A stretch of 64,000 nucleotides of DNA from a virus. The notes beneath the pieces are model-generated. The model did not search any database and was not told the DNA's origin. It worked only from the letters and a program-made list of their open reading frames with translations. The position numbers were made by a program, and so were the translations under genes. Positions 15,036-22,505 of this stretch are shown here, piece by piece. The DNA is taken from positions 1 through 64,000 of the IMG/VR virus record IMGVR_UViG_3300048908_000307, one strand, 5' to 3'. Numbering within the stretch: position 1 is the first letter of the stretch; the number at the start of each line of letters is the position of its first letter.

Positions 15036-15604
15036 TTCTCCCTTTCGAGGTATCGGTAGATGGTGGTGCGGGCGACGCCGAGTTCGTTGGCGATGTCCTG
15101 CACGGTGTGCTTGCGCTTGCCGTCGCCGCCGAGCTCGTCGTACATCTGCTGGGCCAGCTCGACCTGTCGACCGCGCAGGGCCTTCTTCCTACCGCCGACT
15201 CGGCCGCGCGCGCGTGCGGCGGCGAGGCCGTCGTGCGTGCGCTCGACCATCATCGCGTGCTCGAACTCGGCGATGGCGCCAAGGATGGTGAAGAAGAGGA
15301 CGCCACCTGGGGTGGAGGTGTCGATGCCCTGGTCGAGGACGACGAGCGTGATGCCGTTGCCGCGTAGTCGCTCGGACAGCTCCAGGAGGTTCTTTGTGGA
15401 GCGGCCGAGCCGGTCGAGTTTGGTGATGACGAACTCGTCGCCCTCGCGCGCGGCGATGAGGGCCTTGTCGAGTTCGGGTCGGGAGGCGAGCTTGCCGGAC
15501 GCCTTGTCTACGTAGATCTGGTCGCAGTCCGCCTTATGGAGGGCGTCCTCCTGCGCTTCGGGGTTCTGGTCGCGCGTGGAGACGCGCCCGTATCCAATCC
15601 TCAT
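15032..15604 (-). CDS. Serine resolvase/invertase
   Basis: The 190-aa product is a small serine recombinase of the resolvase/invertase type. The N-terminal catalytic domain begins MRIGYGRVSTRDQN with nucleophile Ser9 and has the conserved ITKLDRLGRSTKNLLEL block (residues about 64-80). The C-terminal HTH_7 reads TVQDIANELGVARTTIYRYLERE. Such enzymes resolve dimers or invert segments. TACGCT lies 6 nt before the ATG, so the mRNA is likely leaderless. Its coexistence with a tyrosine integrase on one element suggests a multimer-resolution role. Confidence 0.9.
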   Translation of the reverse strand: MRIGYGRVSTRDQNPEAQEDALHKADCDQIYVDKASGKLASRPELDKALIAAREGDEFVITKLDRLGRSTKNLLELSERLRGNGITLVVLDQGIDTSTPGGVLFFTILGAIAEFEHAMMVERTHDGLAAARARGRVGGRKKALRGRQVELAQQMYDELGGDGKRKHTVQDIANELGVARTTIYRYLEREK

Positions 15605-15614
15605 GACTGGAGCG

Positions 15615-15719
15615 TAGCGCAAAGGGGGGTTAGCGCAACATAGTTAAGGACACGAGTTTGCGTCACATCTGGCCTGCGGCAACGGAGTTGGGCTCACTGT
15701 GTCGCCAAAACGATCGTTT
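15615..15719. promoter_or_regulatory. Resolvase promoter and possible res-like site
   Basis: TAGCGCAA occurs at 15615-15622 and 15631-15638 (16 bp apart), overlapping the resolvase promoter (-35 TTGCGC, -10 TACGCT on the minus strand). A perfect 12-bp palindrome AAACGATCGTTT lies at 15708-15719. Resolvases often bind repeated sites in their own promoter, so this may be res; that is inference. Confidence 0.45.
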
Positions 15720-15818
15720 GCGGACACCCGCTTTGAGCTGCCAAGCGGTGAGGCCCTACTGACAGCACGCCCCGCCTTCGGCAGACTCTCGGCCCTGGCA
15801 GGCGACGAAGGGGTGGGC

Positions 15819-16001
15819 ATGACGGAGCGACGGTACGACCAGCTGCAGGCGCGAGCGGTCAACAACCTGGACAACACGTACTCCGGGGATGTCGGCACCC
15901 CCGACCAAGCGGCACAGCTCGCAAGGGCTCAGGTGTATGCCCTGTTGGCGGTCGGAGCCGCGATCAAGGATCTGGCGGCGGCGCTCCGCGAGGGCCGCTA
16001 A
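15819..16001 (+). CDS. Small helical protein, 60 aa
   Basis: The product (MTERRYDQLQARAVNNLDNTYSG...) is helical. The ATG at 15819 has GAAGGGG upstream; longer in-frame starts run into the palindrome-bearing regulatory region. It ends 8 nt before a strong terminator. Function is unknown. Confidence 0.6.
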   Translation: MTERRYDQLQARAVNNLDNTYSGDVGTPDQAAQLARAQVYALLAVGAAIKDLAAALREGR

Positions 16002-16009
16002 AACGAACA

Positions 16010-16049
16010 GCGCCCCCGCTCCCTGCCGGTTGGCAGGAAGCGGGGGCGC
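16010..16049. terminator. Strong bidirectional terminator
   Basis: GCGCCCCCGCT CCCTGCC pairs with GGCAGG A AGCGGGGGCGC around a GGTT loop. It separates the accessory cassette from the end of the lysis operon. Confidence 0.8.
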
Positions 16050-16061
16050 AGTTGTGTGGTC

Positions 16062-16784
16062 TCAGTCGGTGCGGCGTCCGGTGGGGTCGAGGCGCCGGTA
16101 TGCGGCCATGGCGAGCAAACCGGCCACGGTGACCGCGCCCTTGGCGGGGTTGTTGGATTTCAGCGGCGCCGGACCGGACGCGGGCGTGCACGTGTAGTGC
16201 GTCGAACCGTCGCCGTCGGGCGTGCAGTCGTAGGTGGTGCCGGTCCCGTCGGTGTACGTCCAGCCGGACGGCGGTGGCCCAGCCTCGCCGCGGTCGCCCT
16301 GCGGTCCCTGCTCACCCTGCGGCCCGGCTACTCCGGGATCGCCCTGGGCACCCTGCGGGCCCTGGGGACCGGTGACGCCGTTGGAGCCGGCCGAGCCTGG
16401 CGCCCCGGACGCCCCGGGCGACGGGGTGATCGTGGGTGCGGCCCTCCCAGGATCGCCCTTGTCGCCCTTCGGTCCGGGCGGTCCGGGGATAGGCACGGGC
16501 ACTTCGGCGCGGTCGGGCAAGTTTTTGACGGCCTTGGTGGGGTCCGGAGCCACTGGTGTCCCGCCCCGGGCTTTTACCTGCTCCCGCAGGGCCCGGACAT
16601 CTCCGGCGAGGGTGGAGACGGCGTTGCCTCGGAGGTCGGCTTCGGTGGCGAGCTGGTTGGCGCGTGCCGCTTCGGTCTGGACGCGTACATAGACCAGGAG
16701 CACCGCGCCCGTCAGCGCGAGCAGCGCGGCGACTATCCACAGCAGGTGGCGGCGGCGGGCGAACGCCCTCTCGGCCCGGGTCAC
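16062..16784 (-). CDS. Collagen-like membrane protein of the lysis operon
   Basis: The 240-aa protein has a membrane segment at residues about 13-33 and then a short coiled coil. About 85 residues of Gly-X-Y repeats follow (from GPPGPKGDKGDPG to QGDRGEAGPPP, with an interruption near 115-130), then a small domain with two Cys (YDCTPDG, YTCTPAS). Collagen-like repeats in phages usually give trimeric rods in tail fibres; one behind a membrane anchor in a lysis operon is unusual. The GTG start overlaps the previous stop. Confidence 0.75.
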   Translation of the reverse strand: MTRAERAFARRRHLLWIVAALLALTGAVLLVYVRVQTEAARANQLATEADLRGNAVSTLAGDVRALREQVKARGGTPVAPDPTKAVKNLPDRAEVPVPIPGPPGPKGDKGDPGRAAPTITPSPGASGAPGSAGSNGVTGPQGPQGAQGDPGVAGPQGEQGPQGDRGEAGPPPSGWTYTDGTGTTYDCTPDGDGSTHYTCTPASGPAPLKSNNPAKGAVTVAGLLAMAAYRRLDPTGRRTD

Positions 16785-17047
16785 GGCTGGCCTCCGAGCT
16801 GCAGCACGAGCAGCTTCAGGCGCGCCGTCTCCGCCTTCTCTGTGGCCAGCTCCAGGCGCAGCGCGGCCAAGTCGGCTCGCAGCTCCTTGCGTTCTTCCTG
16901 GAGCTGGTCCGTGAGGCTGTTGTATCCGCCGATGACTCCGCCCTCCCGCTGGGTCCGCCCGGCGATCCGGGAGCCGTACATGGCTGCCAGTCCGGCCACC
17001 AGGGCGCTACCGAGAACGCCTATGGCCGTGACCGTGGCGGCATCCAT
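16781..17047 (-). CDS. Membrane/coiled-coil protein, holin-like
   Basis: The 88-aa protein has one N-terminal membrane span (residues about 5-24) followed by a charged coiled coil (QLQEERKELRADLAALRLELATEKAETARLKLL). In actinophage lysis cassettes such one-span proteins accompany the main holin and may regulate lysis timing or act as a second holin. Confidence 0.65.
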   Translation of the reverse strand: MDAATVTAIGVLGSALVAGLAAMYGSRIAGRTQREGGVIGGYNSLTDQLQEERKELRADLAALRLELATEKAETARLKLLVLQLGGQP

Positions 17048-17081
17048 GTGGCGCCCTCCCGGTCGCGCAAGGTGGGCAGAC

Positions 17082-17411
17082 TCAGGCGCCCTGAGTGGTG
17101 CGGGGACCGGCGGTTATGAGGCTGTCCTGCGCCTTGCCGCTGACGCCGGTCGGCTTCCACAGGCCGAAGTGGGAGAGCACCGCGGTGCCGAAGGAGACGA
17201 GCGTCAGGACGATGGCGGTGCCGAGGCTCCAGCCGTCGGGGTGCGGGCCGGCGAGTTCGACGAGGAATCCGTTCGCCGCGGTCAGCGCGAGGAGCAGGAC
17301 GGCCTTGACGCCGGCCGAGGTGACGCGGGTGGTGACGAGGCCGACGAGGACCGGGAGGACGACGCTTATCGCGAGGCCCAGCCAGTAGGCGGAGTCGAGG
17401 TTGATGTTCAT
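17082..17411 (-). CDS. Putative holin
   Basis: The 109-aa product begins MNINLDSAYWLGLAISVVLPVLVGLV and has two further hydrophobic stretches (AVLLLALTAANGFLVEL; TAIVLTLVSFGTAVLSHF), the size and topology of a small holin. It directly follows the amidase gene, with an AAGGAA RBS. Holins form the membrane lesions that trigger release or activation of endolysin. Confidence 0.75.
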   Translation of the reverse strand: MNINLDSAYWLGLAISVVLPVLVGLVTTRVTSAGVKAVLLLALTAANGFLVELAGPHPDGWSLGTAIVLTLVSFGTAVLSHFGLWKPTGVSGKAQDSLITAGPRTTQGA

Positions 17412-17433
17412 GGCGGGTTCCTTCGTGGTTGGG

Positions 17434-18321
17434 TCAGTCGATGACGGTGAAGCCGTGGGCGTTGCCGAGCCGGGTGAGCGAGCTCTTGCCGGGGATGCCG
17501 TCGGCGGCAGCTCCGGAGTAGCCGTAGCGGCGCTGGAGGGCGGCGTATGCGGTGACGGACCTGGTGCCGAAGCTGCCGTCGACGTACTGCGTCGCCAGGA
17601 GGCCCTCGGCGTGCAAAGCCTTCTCGACCACCAGGACTTCGTCCCGGTAGGTGGTGTGGCCCTGCGCTGCGGCCGGGTCGTGCCGGGCCGCGTATACGAG
17701 GTGCGCGACGCTGACCTTCGGCTTCGCCGGGGTCGGCGGCTTCGGCGGGGTGACCGGGGTGGTTCCGAACAGGTTGGGCATCGGCCCGGGGTCGACGTGC
17801 GAGTTGCCCGGGATCTGGTTGTGTCCGTAGTGCCCGCCGAGCTTCGTCCAGACGTCGAGGGACACGGTGTCGCGGACGAACCCGGTGGGGGCGCCGCCGG
17901 GCCAGACGTCGGCGATGCCGAGGCTCCGCAGCCACGCCACGATCTTGTCGAGGTTCTTGCAGGGGGTGTCCCGCACCGTCGCGTACTTCTTGCCGCCGAC
18001 GGTCTCGCCCTCGGTGAAGACGGTCTCGATCTGGATGCAGTAGGCGCCGGTGCGGTTCGTCCGGACGTCGCCCGCGTTCTGCAGCGACAGCGAACGGGAG
18101 TCGGCGGGGAACATCTGCGCGATCTCTCCGGTAAACGGCTCCCACAGCAGGTGGGGGGCCACGTCGGCGCCACCGGACGTGAACCAGCCGAGTTCGTTCT
18201 TGAACGTCCAGTCCGTCGCGTTGGACGTGATGTGCCAGACGGCCCGCGCCGGCCCGCCGTTCATCGCGCCGACGTTTCCGACGGCGTGCCGGGCGGCTCC
18301 CGGCATCCACAGGTCGACCAT
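17434..18321 (-). CDS. lysA: Amidase endolysin
   Basis: The 295-aa protein has an N-terminal amidase_2/PGRP-type domain (residues about 10-190: VWHITS with a zinc His near 30, and GGHYGHNQIPGNSHVDPG for the C-terminal ligands). A Pro-rich linker with TPPKPPTPAKPK follows, then a C-terminal domain with peptidoglycan-binding character (VDGSFGTRSVTAYAALQRRYGYSG). It should cleave the MurNAc to L-Ala bond at the end of infection. The ATG at 18321 lies 2 nt after the upstream stop. Confidence 0.85.
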   Translation of the reverse strand: MVDLWMPGAARHAVGNVGAMNGGPARAVWHITSNATDWTFKNELGWFTSGGADVAPHLLWEPFTGEIAQMFPADSRSLSLQNAGDVRTNRTGAYCIQIETVFTEGETVGGKKYATVRDTPCKNLDKIVAWLRSLGIADVWPGGAPTGFVRDTVSLDVWTKLGGHYGHNQIPGNSHVDPGPMPNLFGTTPVTPPKPPTPAKPKVSVAHLVYAARHDPAAAQGHTTYRDEVLVVEKALHAEGLLATQYVDGSFGTRSVTAYAALQRRYGYSGAAADGIPGKSSLTRLGNAHGFTVID

Positions 18322-18323
18322 GG

Positions 18324-19154
18324 TCAGGCTCCCGTCACGTTGTTGTCGTGCGCCCACGCCTGCATCAGAGCCACGACCTCAACCAGTCGAGGATCCGGAG
18401 CAGGAGCGGGCGCCGGAGGAGGGGTGGGCACCGGCGTTGGAGTAGGCGTCGGCGCCGTGATCCAGGCGGGGACGGTCACGTCGCCCTGCTGCGAGAGGAG
18501 CCACTGGACGTCCGACTCCTTGAACCAGGCGGATCCGCGCACACCCCAGGAGTCGCCCCAGCTGTTGTCGATGCGGAACGCCTGCCGGGTGGCGTCGTAG
18601 GCGGAGAGCACGTACTCGTGGCCGCCAGCGACTTGGCTCTTGCGGTCGACTGTCACGAACCCGGTCGTCGGGTCGGGGTCGAACATCGACTCCAGCCAGA
18701 CGGTGCCGGCCATGACCGGGCCTGTCTGGAGTGCGGACTTGAGGGCGTCGAGGCTGAACGCGTGGGTGTAGGACGCGGCGAGGCCGAGCTTCTTCAGGGC
18801 CTTCGCTGCGCCGATGCCGCTGGAGCCGGTGTCGTCGGGCGGGTAGGTGCCGGTGATGCTGTCCAGTTGCGTGGCCAGCTCGTACACCTTTACGGCGAGG
18901 TCTTCGTCGACGGGGACGACGTTGTTGCCGATCGTCGTCGAGGTGAGGCCGGTGCGGGTTGCGCTGTCGGTGCCGAGGAGTCCGGCCGCCGCGTTGCCGG
19001 TGCAGGAGCCGAGTTGGCCTTGGTCGAAGATCGGGGCCCGGCGGGTCCAGTCGACGGTCTTGATGGCGGTTTTCGGTAGGACGCCGTGGGCGAACTGGAG
19101 GCTGCGGGGGTCGTGTTCGACGTGGCGGCCGAGCGGTCTGTGCTGTGTGGCCAT
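18324..19154 (-). CDS. Papain-like (C1) cysteine peptidase
   Basis: The 276-aa protein shows a papain-type active site: the oxyanion Gln near 47 and nucleophile Cys51 in QGQLGSCTGNA, His179 in GGHEYVLSAYD, and Asn197 in IDNSWGDSWG. A Pro/Thr-rich linker and a short C-terminal helix follow. It is the first gene of the lysis operon. In that place it could cleave peptide cross-links, process virion or envelope proteins, or act against the host. I chose the ATG at 19154, with GAGGGG before it. Confidence 0.82.
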   Translation of the reverse strand: MATQHRPLGRHVEHDPRSLQFAHGVLPKTAIKTVDWTRRAPIFDQGQLGSCTGNAAAGLLGTDSATRTGLTSTTIGNNVVPVDEDLAVKVYELATQLDSITGTYPPDDTGSSGIGAAKALKKLGLAASYTHAFSLDALKSALQTGPVMAGTVWLESMFDPDPTTGFVTVDRKSQVAGGHEYVLSAYDATRQAFRIDNSWGDSWGVRGSAWFKESDVQWLLSQQGDVTVPAWITAPTPTPTPVPTPPPAPAPAPDPRLVEVVALMQAWAHDNNVTGA

Positions 19155-19347
19155 GCGGGTTCCCCTCACGACGGGCCTTTACCTTGGAATCGTAGCTCCA
19201 ACCCCTCAATTCACCTACGAATCACAGGTAAGCTGTGAGTAGGTTCTTTGCTCAGAGGGCCTGTGGCAGGGGTGTGGCCGTGCGGGTCTGCACCCCTGCC
19301 GCTCAAATCCCGCGCCAACCCGCACACGCACCCGCACAGGAGCACCC
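19155..19347. promoter_or_regulatory. Divergent lysis / glycosylation promoter region
   Basis: This gap separates two divergent operons. It holds an inverted repeat, CCTAC-GAAT-CACAG then CTGTG-A-GTAGG (about 19212-19242), possibly an operator. GGCAGGGGTG/CACCCCTGCC, a perfect 10-bp stem near 19265-19304, lies in the leader of the rightward operon and may act as an attenuator. Confidence 0.5.
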
Positions 19348-19539
19348 ATGAGCAGCGACCTCACGATCCCCGCCCAGCGCGGACCCGCCCTGTTCTACGC
19401 ATCCACGGAACGCGGCGACGGCACGAGCACGGTCACCCGAATCGACATCACAGCGGTGGACGATCCCCGCGAACGCGCCCTCTGCCGGGGCCTATTGCTC
19501 CACGCGCTCGCCGTACTCGACGCCGGGAGTACCTCGTGA
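19348..19539 (+). CDS. Small hypothetical protein, 63 aa
   Basis: First gene of the rightward operon, with AGGAG before the ATG. The product (MSSDLTIPAQRGPALFYASTERGDG...) is a small alpha-beta protein of unknown function. Its stop overlaps the next start (GTGA). Confidence 0.6.
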   Translation: MSSDLTIPAQRGPALFYASTERGDGTSTVTRIDITAVDDPRERALCRGLLLHALAVLDAGSTS

Positions 19540-19643
19540 ACGCCCTTTGCGCCGCCCTGGCCTGCCTGTTCGCGTTCGTCGCGCTCACGCAGCCGGTCGA
19601 GGCGCGCATCGACTACACGCCAGCCGCCCGGAGTTCGCGATGA
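19536..19643 (+). CDS. 35-aa signal-peptide-like microprotein
   Basis: The product MNALCAALACLFAFVALTQP followed by VEARIDYTPAARSSR looks like a membrane anchor or cleaved signal peptide. It is held between two overlapping starts and stops, supporting translation. Role unknown. Confidence 0.5.
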   Translation: MNALCAALACLFAFVALTQPVEARIDYTPAARSSR

Positions 19644-19939
19644 GCGGCCCGTGCACGCGCCCGGAGTGCGGCGGCGAAGTCCACACCGACGGCTGGGGCA
19701 CGCCGATCCAGTGCCCGGCCCGCCGCTGCCCCCGCTGCGACTGCCCCGACGGCGCTGAGCAGTGCGAGCACTGCAAGGTCTGCCCCCACGCGGACCGGGC
19801 GGACGGCAGCAACCCCTCTACGGCCGTCGAGCTCGGCGCCGCCCTGCGCGCCGCGCGCGGCCACCTCGACTACTGGCAGCAGCGCGTCGACCAACTCGAC
19901 CGGCAAGTCGGCAGGTTCATCGACCGGGAGGCGCCGTGA
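19640..19939 (+). CDS. Cys-rich zinc-ribbon-like protein
   Basis: The 99-aa product has many Cys in its first half (CTRPECGG, CPARRCPRCDCPDG, CEHCKVCPH), forming at least two zinc sites, and a C-terminal coiled-coil helix (LDYWQQRVDQLDRQVGRFID). Overlaps link it to neighbours on both sides. Function is unknown. Confidence 0.6.
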   Translation: MSGPCTRPECGGEVHTDGWGTPIQCPARRCPRCDCPDGAEQCEHCKVCPHADRADGSNPSTAVELGAALRAARGHLDYWQQRVDQLDRQVGRFIDREAP

Positions 19940-20085
19940 ACACTGCCATCGCCATCACGGCGATCATCGCCGTGCTGCTCCTCGCCAGCACCATCGTCAC
20001 CGCCGTCCGCGACGTGGCCAAGGCCAAGCACCAGGCCGCCGCGCACTGCAAGACCTGCACCTGCGACAAGAGGGCAGAGTCGTGA
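19936..20085 (+). CDS. 49-aa single-span membrane protein
   Basis: The product is one membrane helix (MNTAIAITAIIAVLLLASTI) with a cytoplasmic tail ending in HCKTCTCDK. It is translationally coupled by GTGA at both ends. Confidence 0.55.
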   Translation: MNTAIAITAIIAVLLLASTIVTAVRDVAKAKHQAAAHCKTCTCDKRAES

Positions 20086-20537
20086 CGGACCTGCACGGCT
20101 GGATCACCCAGCAGGTCGACAACGCGGAGACGCTCGCCGACCGGTGGCACGACATCGAATGCGACGTGCACCGTTCCCATCTCGACGCCCCGATCAGCAG
20201 CCTCAGCGATGCCCTATGCCGCTGCGGAGGCCCAACCGCAGCTCGGCGCCGCTGTGCCGCCGACCGGAAGATCCTCGGTGATCACACCACCTTCGGTGAC
20301 GACAGTGTCCACTGCATCGGCTGCGGGATCGACTACGAGAGCGGCCCGCTCGTCGACAACGTCAACGACTGCCCGACGCTCCTCGCGCTCGCGGAGGGCT
20401 ACGGACTGACGCCGGAAATCCTCGCCGGACTCGACCGGCCACAGGCGCCCGAGCCCAAACGACGCGGGCCCACGCCCGACACCCGCCGTGTCCCGCCCGC
20501 CCTGCGCGGCCCCAATTGGAAAGGCACCACAGCATGA
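20082..20537 (+). CDS. DUF6221-like protein
   Basis: The 151-aa product opens MTDLHGWITQQVDNAETLADRW and contains RRRCAADRKILGDH, both typical of the Streptomyces/phage DUF6221 family. A C-terminal HCIGCGIDYESG zinc-like motif and CPTLLALAEGYGLTPE follow. The family is of unknown function and widespread in actinophages. The stop overlaps the start of the epimerase gene (ATGA). Confidence 0.7.
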   Translation: MTDLHGWITQQVDNAETLADRWHDIECDVHRSHLDAPISSLSDALCRCGGPTAARRRCAADRKILGDHTTFGDDSVHCIGCGIDYESGPLVDNVNDCPTLLALAEGYGLTPEILAGLDRPQAPEPKRRGPTPDTRRVPPALRGPNWKGTTA

Positions 20538-21487
20538 AGACGCTCGTGACCGGCGGCGCCGGGTTCATCGGTACATGGATCAGGCGAGAGCTTCTCTCGC
20601 GCGGCCACACGGTCCTCGTCATGGACCACCAGGACCGCCGCCAGCAGCTGGCGCCCGGCGAGGAGTTCTTCCTCGGCGACGTCCGCGACGCCACCGCCGT
20701 AACGGAGGCTGCCGCGCACTGCGAGGGAATCATCCACCTCGCCGCCGTCCTCGGCACCCAGGAGACGATCAGCAACCCGCGCCCATCGGCGGAGACGAAC
20801 ATCCTCGGCTCGCTGAACGTCTTCGAGGCTGCCACGCAGTACAACCTGCCCGTCGTCTACGCAGGGGTGGGCAACCACTTCATGCGGCTCCAGGGAACCG
20901 GCTGCTACACGATCACCAAGAGCGCCGCCGAGGATCTGGCGAGGATGTACAACCTCTACCGGGACGGCGGTCGGATCACCATCGTCCGCCCCGTCAACGC
21001 CTACGGCCCCGGCCAGAGCGTCGCCGCCCCCTACGGCACCAGCAAGGTTCGCAAAATCGCGCCCTCCTTCGCGTGCCGCGCCCTCGTCGGCAGCCCCATC
21101 GAGGTGTACGGGGACGGCACCCAGATCTCCGACTGCGTGTACGTCGCCGACGTCGCCCGCGCGTTCGTCACCGCGCTCGAGCACACCGCCGTCAACGGGC
21201 CCACCGAACACCCCGTCGAGGTCGGGCCGCTGGAATCCCTCACCGTCAACGACATCGCCCGCCTCGTCGCCGAGGAAGCCACCCGCTACACGGGCCGCGA
21301 GCCGGTCGCGATCAAGCACCTGCCGATGCGGCCCGGCGAGATCCCCAACGCGGTCGTCACCTCCGACACGTCCACGCTCCAGCAGATCGGCATGACCGCC
21401 GCCGACTTCGTGCCGTTGGACGAGGGCATCCACCACACCGTCCGCTACTACGCCGAGCAGTGGCTCCCCGGGTATCTGGCGGCCTGA
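20534..21487 (+). CDS. NAD-dependent sugar epimerase/dehydratase (SDR)
   Basis: The 317-aa protein is an extended SDR: the cofactor loop TGGAGFIG at residues 6-13, D50 in GDV, and the catalytic Tyr125-x3-Lys129 (CYTITKSAAE). The C-terminal part (VYGDGTQISDCVYVADVARAF) matches nucleotide-sugar epimerases. It probably makes an activated sugar for the two glycosyltransferases that follow. ATGA overlaps the preceding stop. Confidence 0.85.
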   Translation: MKTLVTGGAGFIGTWIRRELLSRGHTVLVMDHQDRRQQLAPGEEFFLGDVRDATAVTEAAAHCEGIIHLAAVLGTQETISNPRPSAETNILGSLNVFEAATQYNLPVVYAGVGNHFMRLQGTGCYTITKSAAEDLARMYNLYRDGGRITIVRPVNAYGPGQSVAAPYGTSKVRKIAPSFACRALVGSPIEVYGDGTQISDCVYVADVARAFVTALEHTAVNGPTEHPVEVGPLESLTVNDIARLVAEEATRYTGREPVAIKHLPMRPGEIPNAVVTSDTSTLQQIGMTAADFVPLDEGIHHTVRYYAEQWLPGYLAA

Positions 21488-21488
21488 C

Positions 21489-22505
21489 GTGCGCATCCAC
21501 ATGTGGTCGGCCGACGAGGCAGGTTCCGCCCTGTACCGGGCGATCCTGCCCGGCATGAGCCTGCAGTGGCTCGGGCACGCCGTGTCCGCCGGGATGCGGC
21601 TCCCGAAGGACTGGCCCGCCCTGGACGTCGTCGCCGGCTGCCGCGTCGCCAAACCGGAGCCGACCATGATGTGGCAGCGGCTGAAGGACGACGGGAAGAG
21701 GTTGATTCTCGACCTCGACGACGACTACTTTCACCTCGACCCCGCCAACCAGGCCGCCGTCCGCACCTGGGACAAGGCGATGCTGCAACGCCTCGCCGAC
21801 AACATGGCGCTCGCCGACGTCGTCACCTGCTGCTCCGAACCGCTGGCCGCCGTCCTGCGGGACTACGCGGTCGACGTCCGGGTCATCCCCAACGGGCTGC
21901 CCGCGCAGTACCTCGGCACGCCCCGCGACTACCAGGCGAAGGACCGGCCGCTGTCCGTGGGCTGGGCCGGCACGTCGTCCACGGTCGCCGAACTCCCGGA
22001 GGCGGTCCGGGCTCTGAACCGGATCTCCCACTACCCGCGGCCCGGTGGCGTGCAGGTCCGCATCGTCGGCATCAGCCCCGAGCACGCGATGGCGCTCGGT
22101 CTCCGCGGCAGGCAGATCGGTGCGTTGGGCTGGGTGGAGCGGCACGAGCACTACATGCAGGCGGTCGGCGAGTGGGACGTGTGGGTGGCGCCATACCGGG
22201 ACATCCCGTTCAACCGGGCGAAGTTCGCAACCAAATTCCTCGAGGCGTCGATCCTCGGCATCCCGCTGATCGCGTCGGACATCGAGCCGTACCGGCGGGT
22301 GATCCGGCATGGGGAGAACGGGTTCCTCGTCCGGTACGAGCACGAGTGGGGGCGCCTGCTGAAGCAGTTGGCGGACGACCCTGAGCTGCGGCAGCAGATC
22401 GGCATGACGGCCCGCGGGGAAGCGTCCGGGTCGATCCTTCAGGCACTCAACCGACAGTGGGAAGCGGCGCTCTCTGCGCCCGCGGCAGAGAGGACAGCAG
22501 CATGA
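21489..22505 (+). CDS. GT-B (GT4-like) glycosyltransferase
   Basis: The 338-aa product has an N-terminal half with ILDLDDDYFHL and VTCCSEPLAAVL followed by VIPNGLP. The C-terminal domain has VGWAGTSST and the GT4-type EASILGIPLIASDIE (E-x7-E-like) with NGFLV. It should transfer a sugar from a nucleotide donor. The GTG start lies one base after the epimerase stop. Confidence 0.82.
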   Translation: MRIHMWSADEAGSALYRAILPGMSLQWLGHAVSAGMRLPKDWPALDVVAGCRVAKPEPTMMWQRLKDDGKRLILDLDDDYFHLDPANQAAVRTWDKAMLQRLADNMALADVVTCCSEPLAAVLRDYAVDVRVIPNGLPAQYLGTPRDYQAKDRPLSVGWAGTSSTVAELPEAVRALNRISHYPRPGGVQVRIVGISPEHAMALGLRGRQIGALGWVERHEHYMQAVGEWDVWVAPYRDIPFNRAKFATKFLEASILGIPLIASDIEPYRRVIRHGENGFLVRYEHEWGRLLKQLADDPELRQQIGMTARGEASGSILQALNRQWEAALSAPAAERTAA

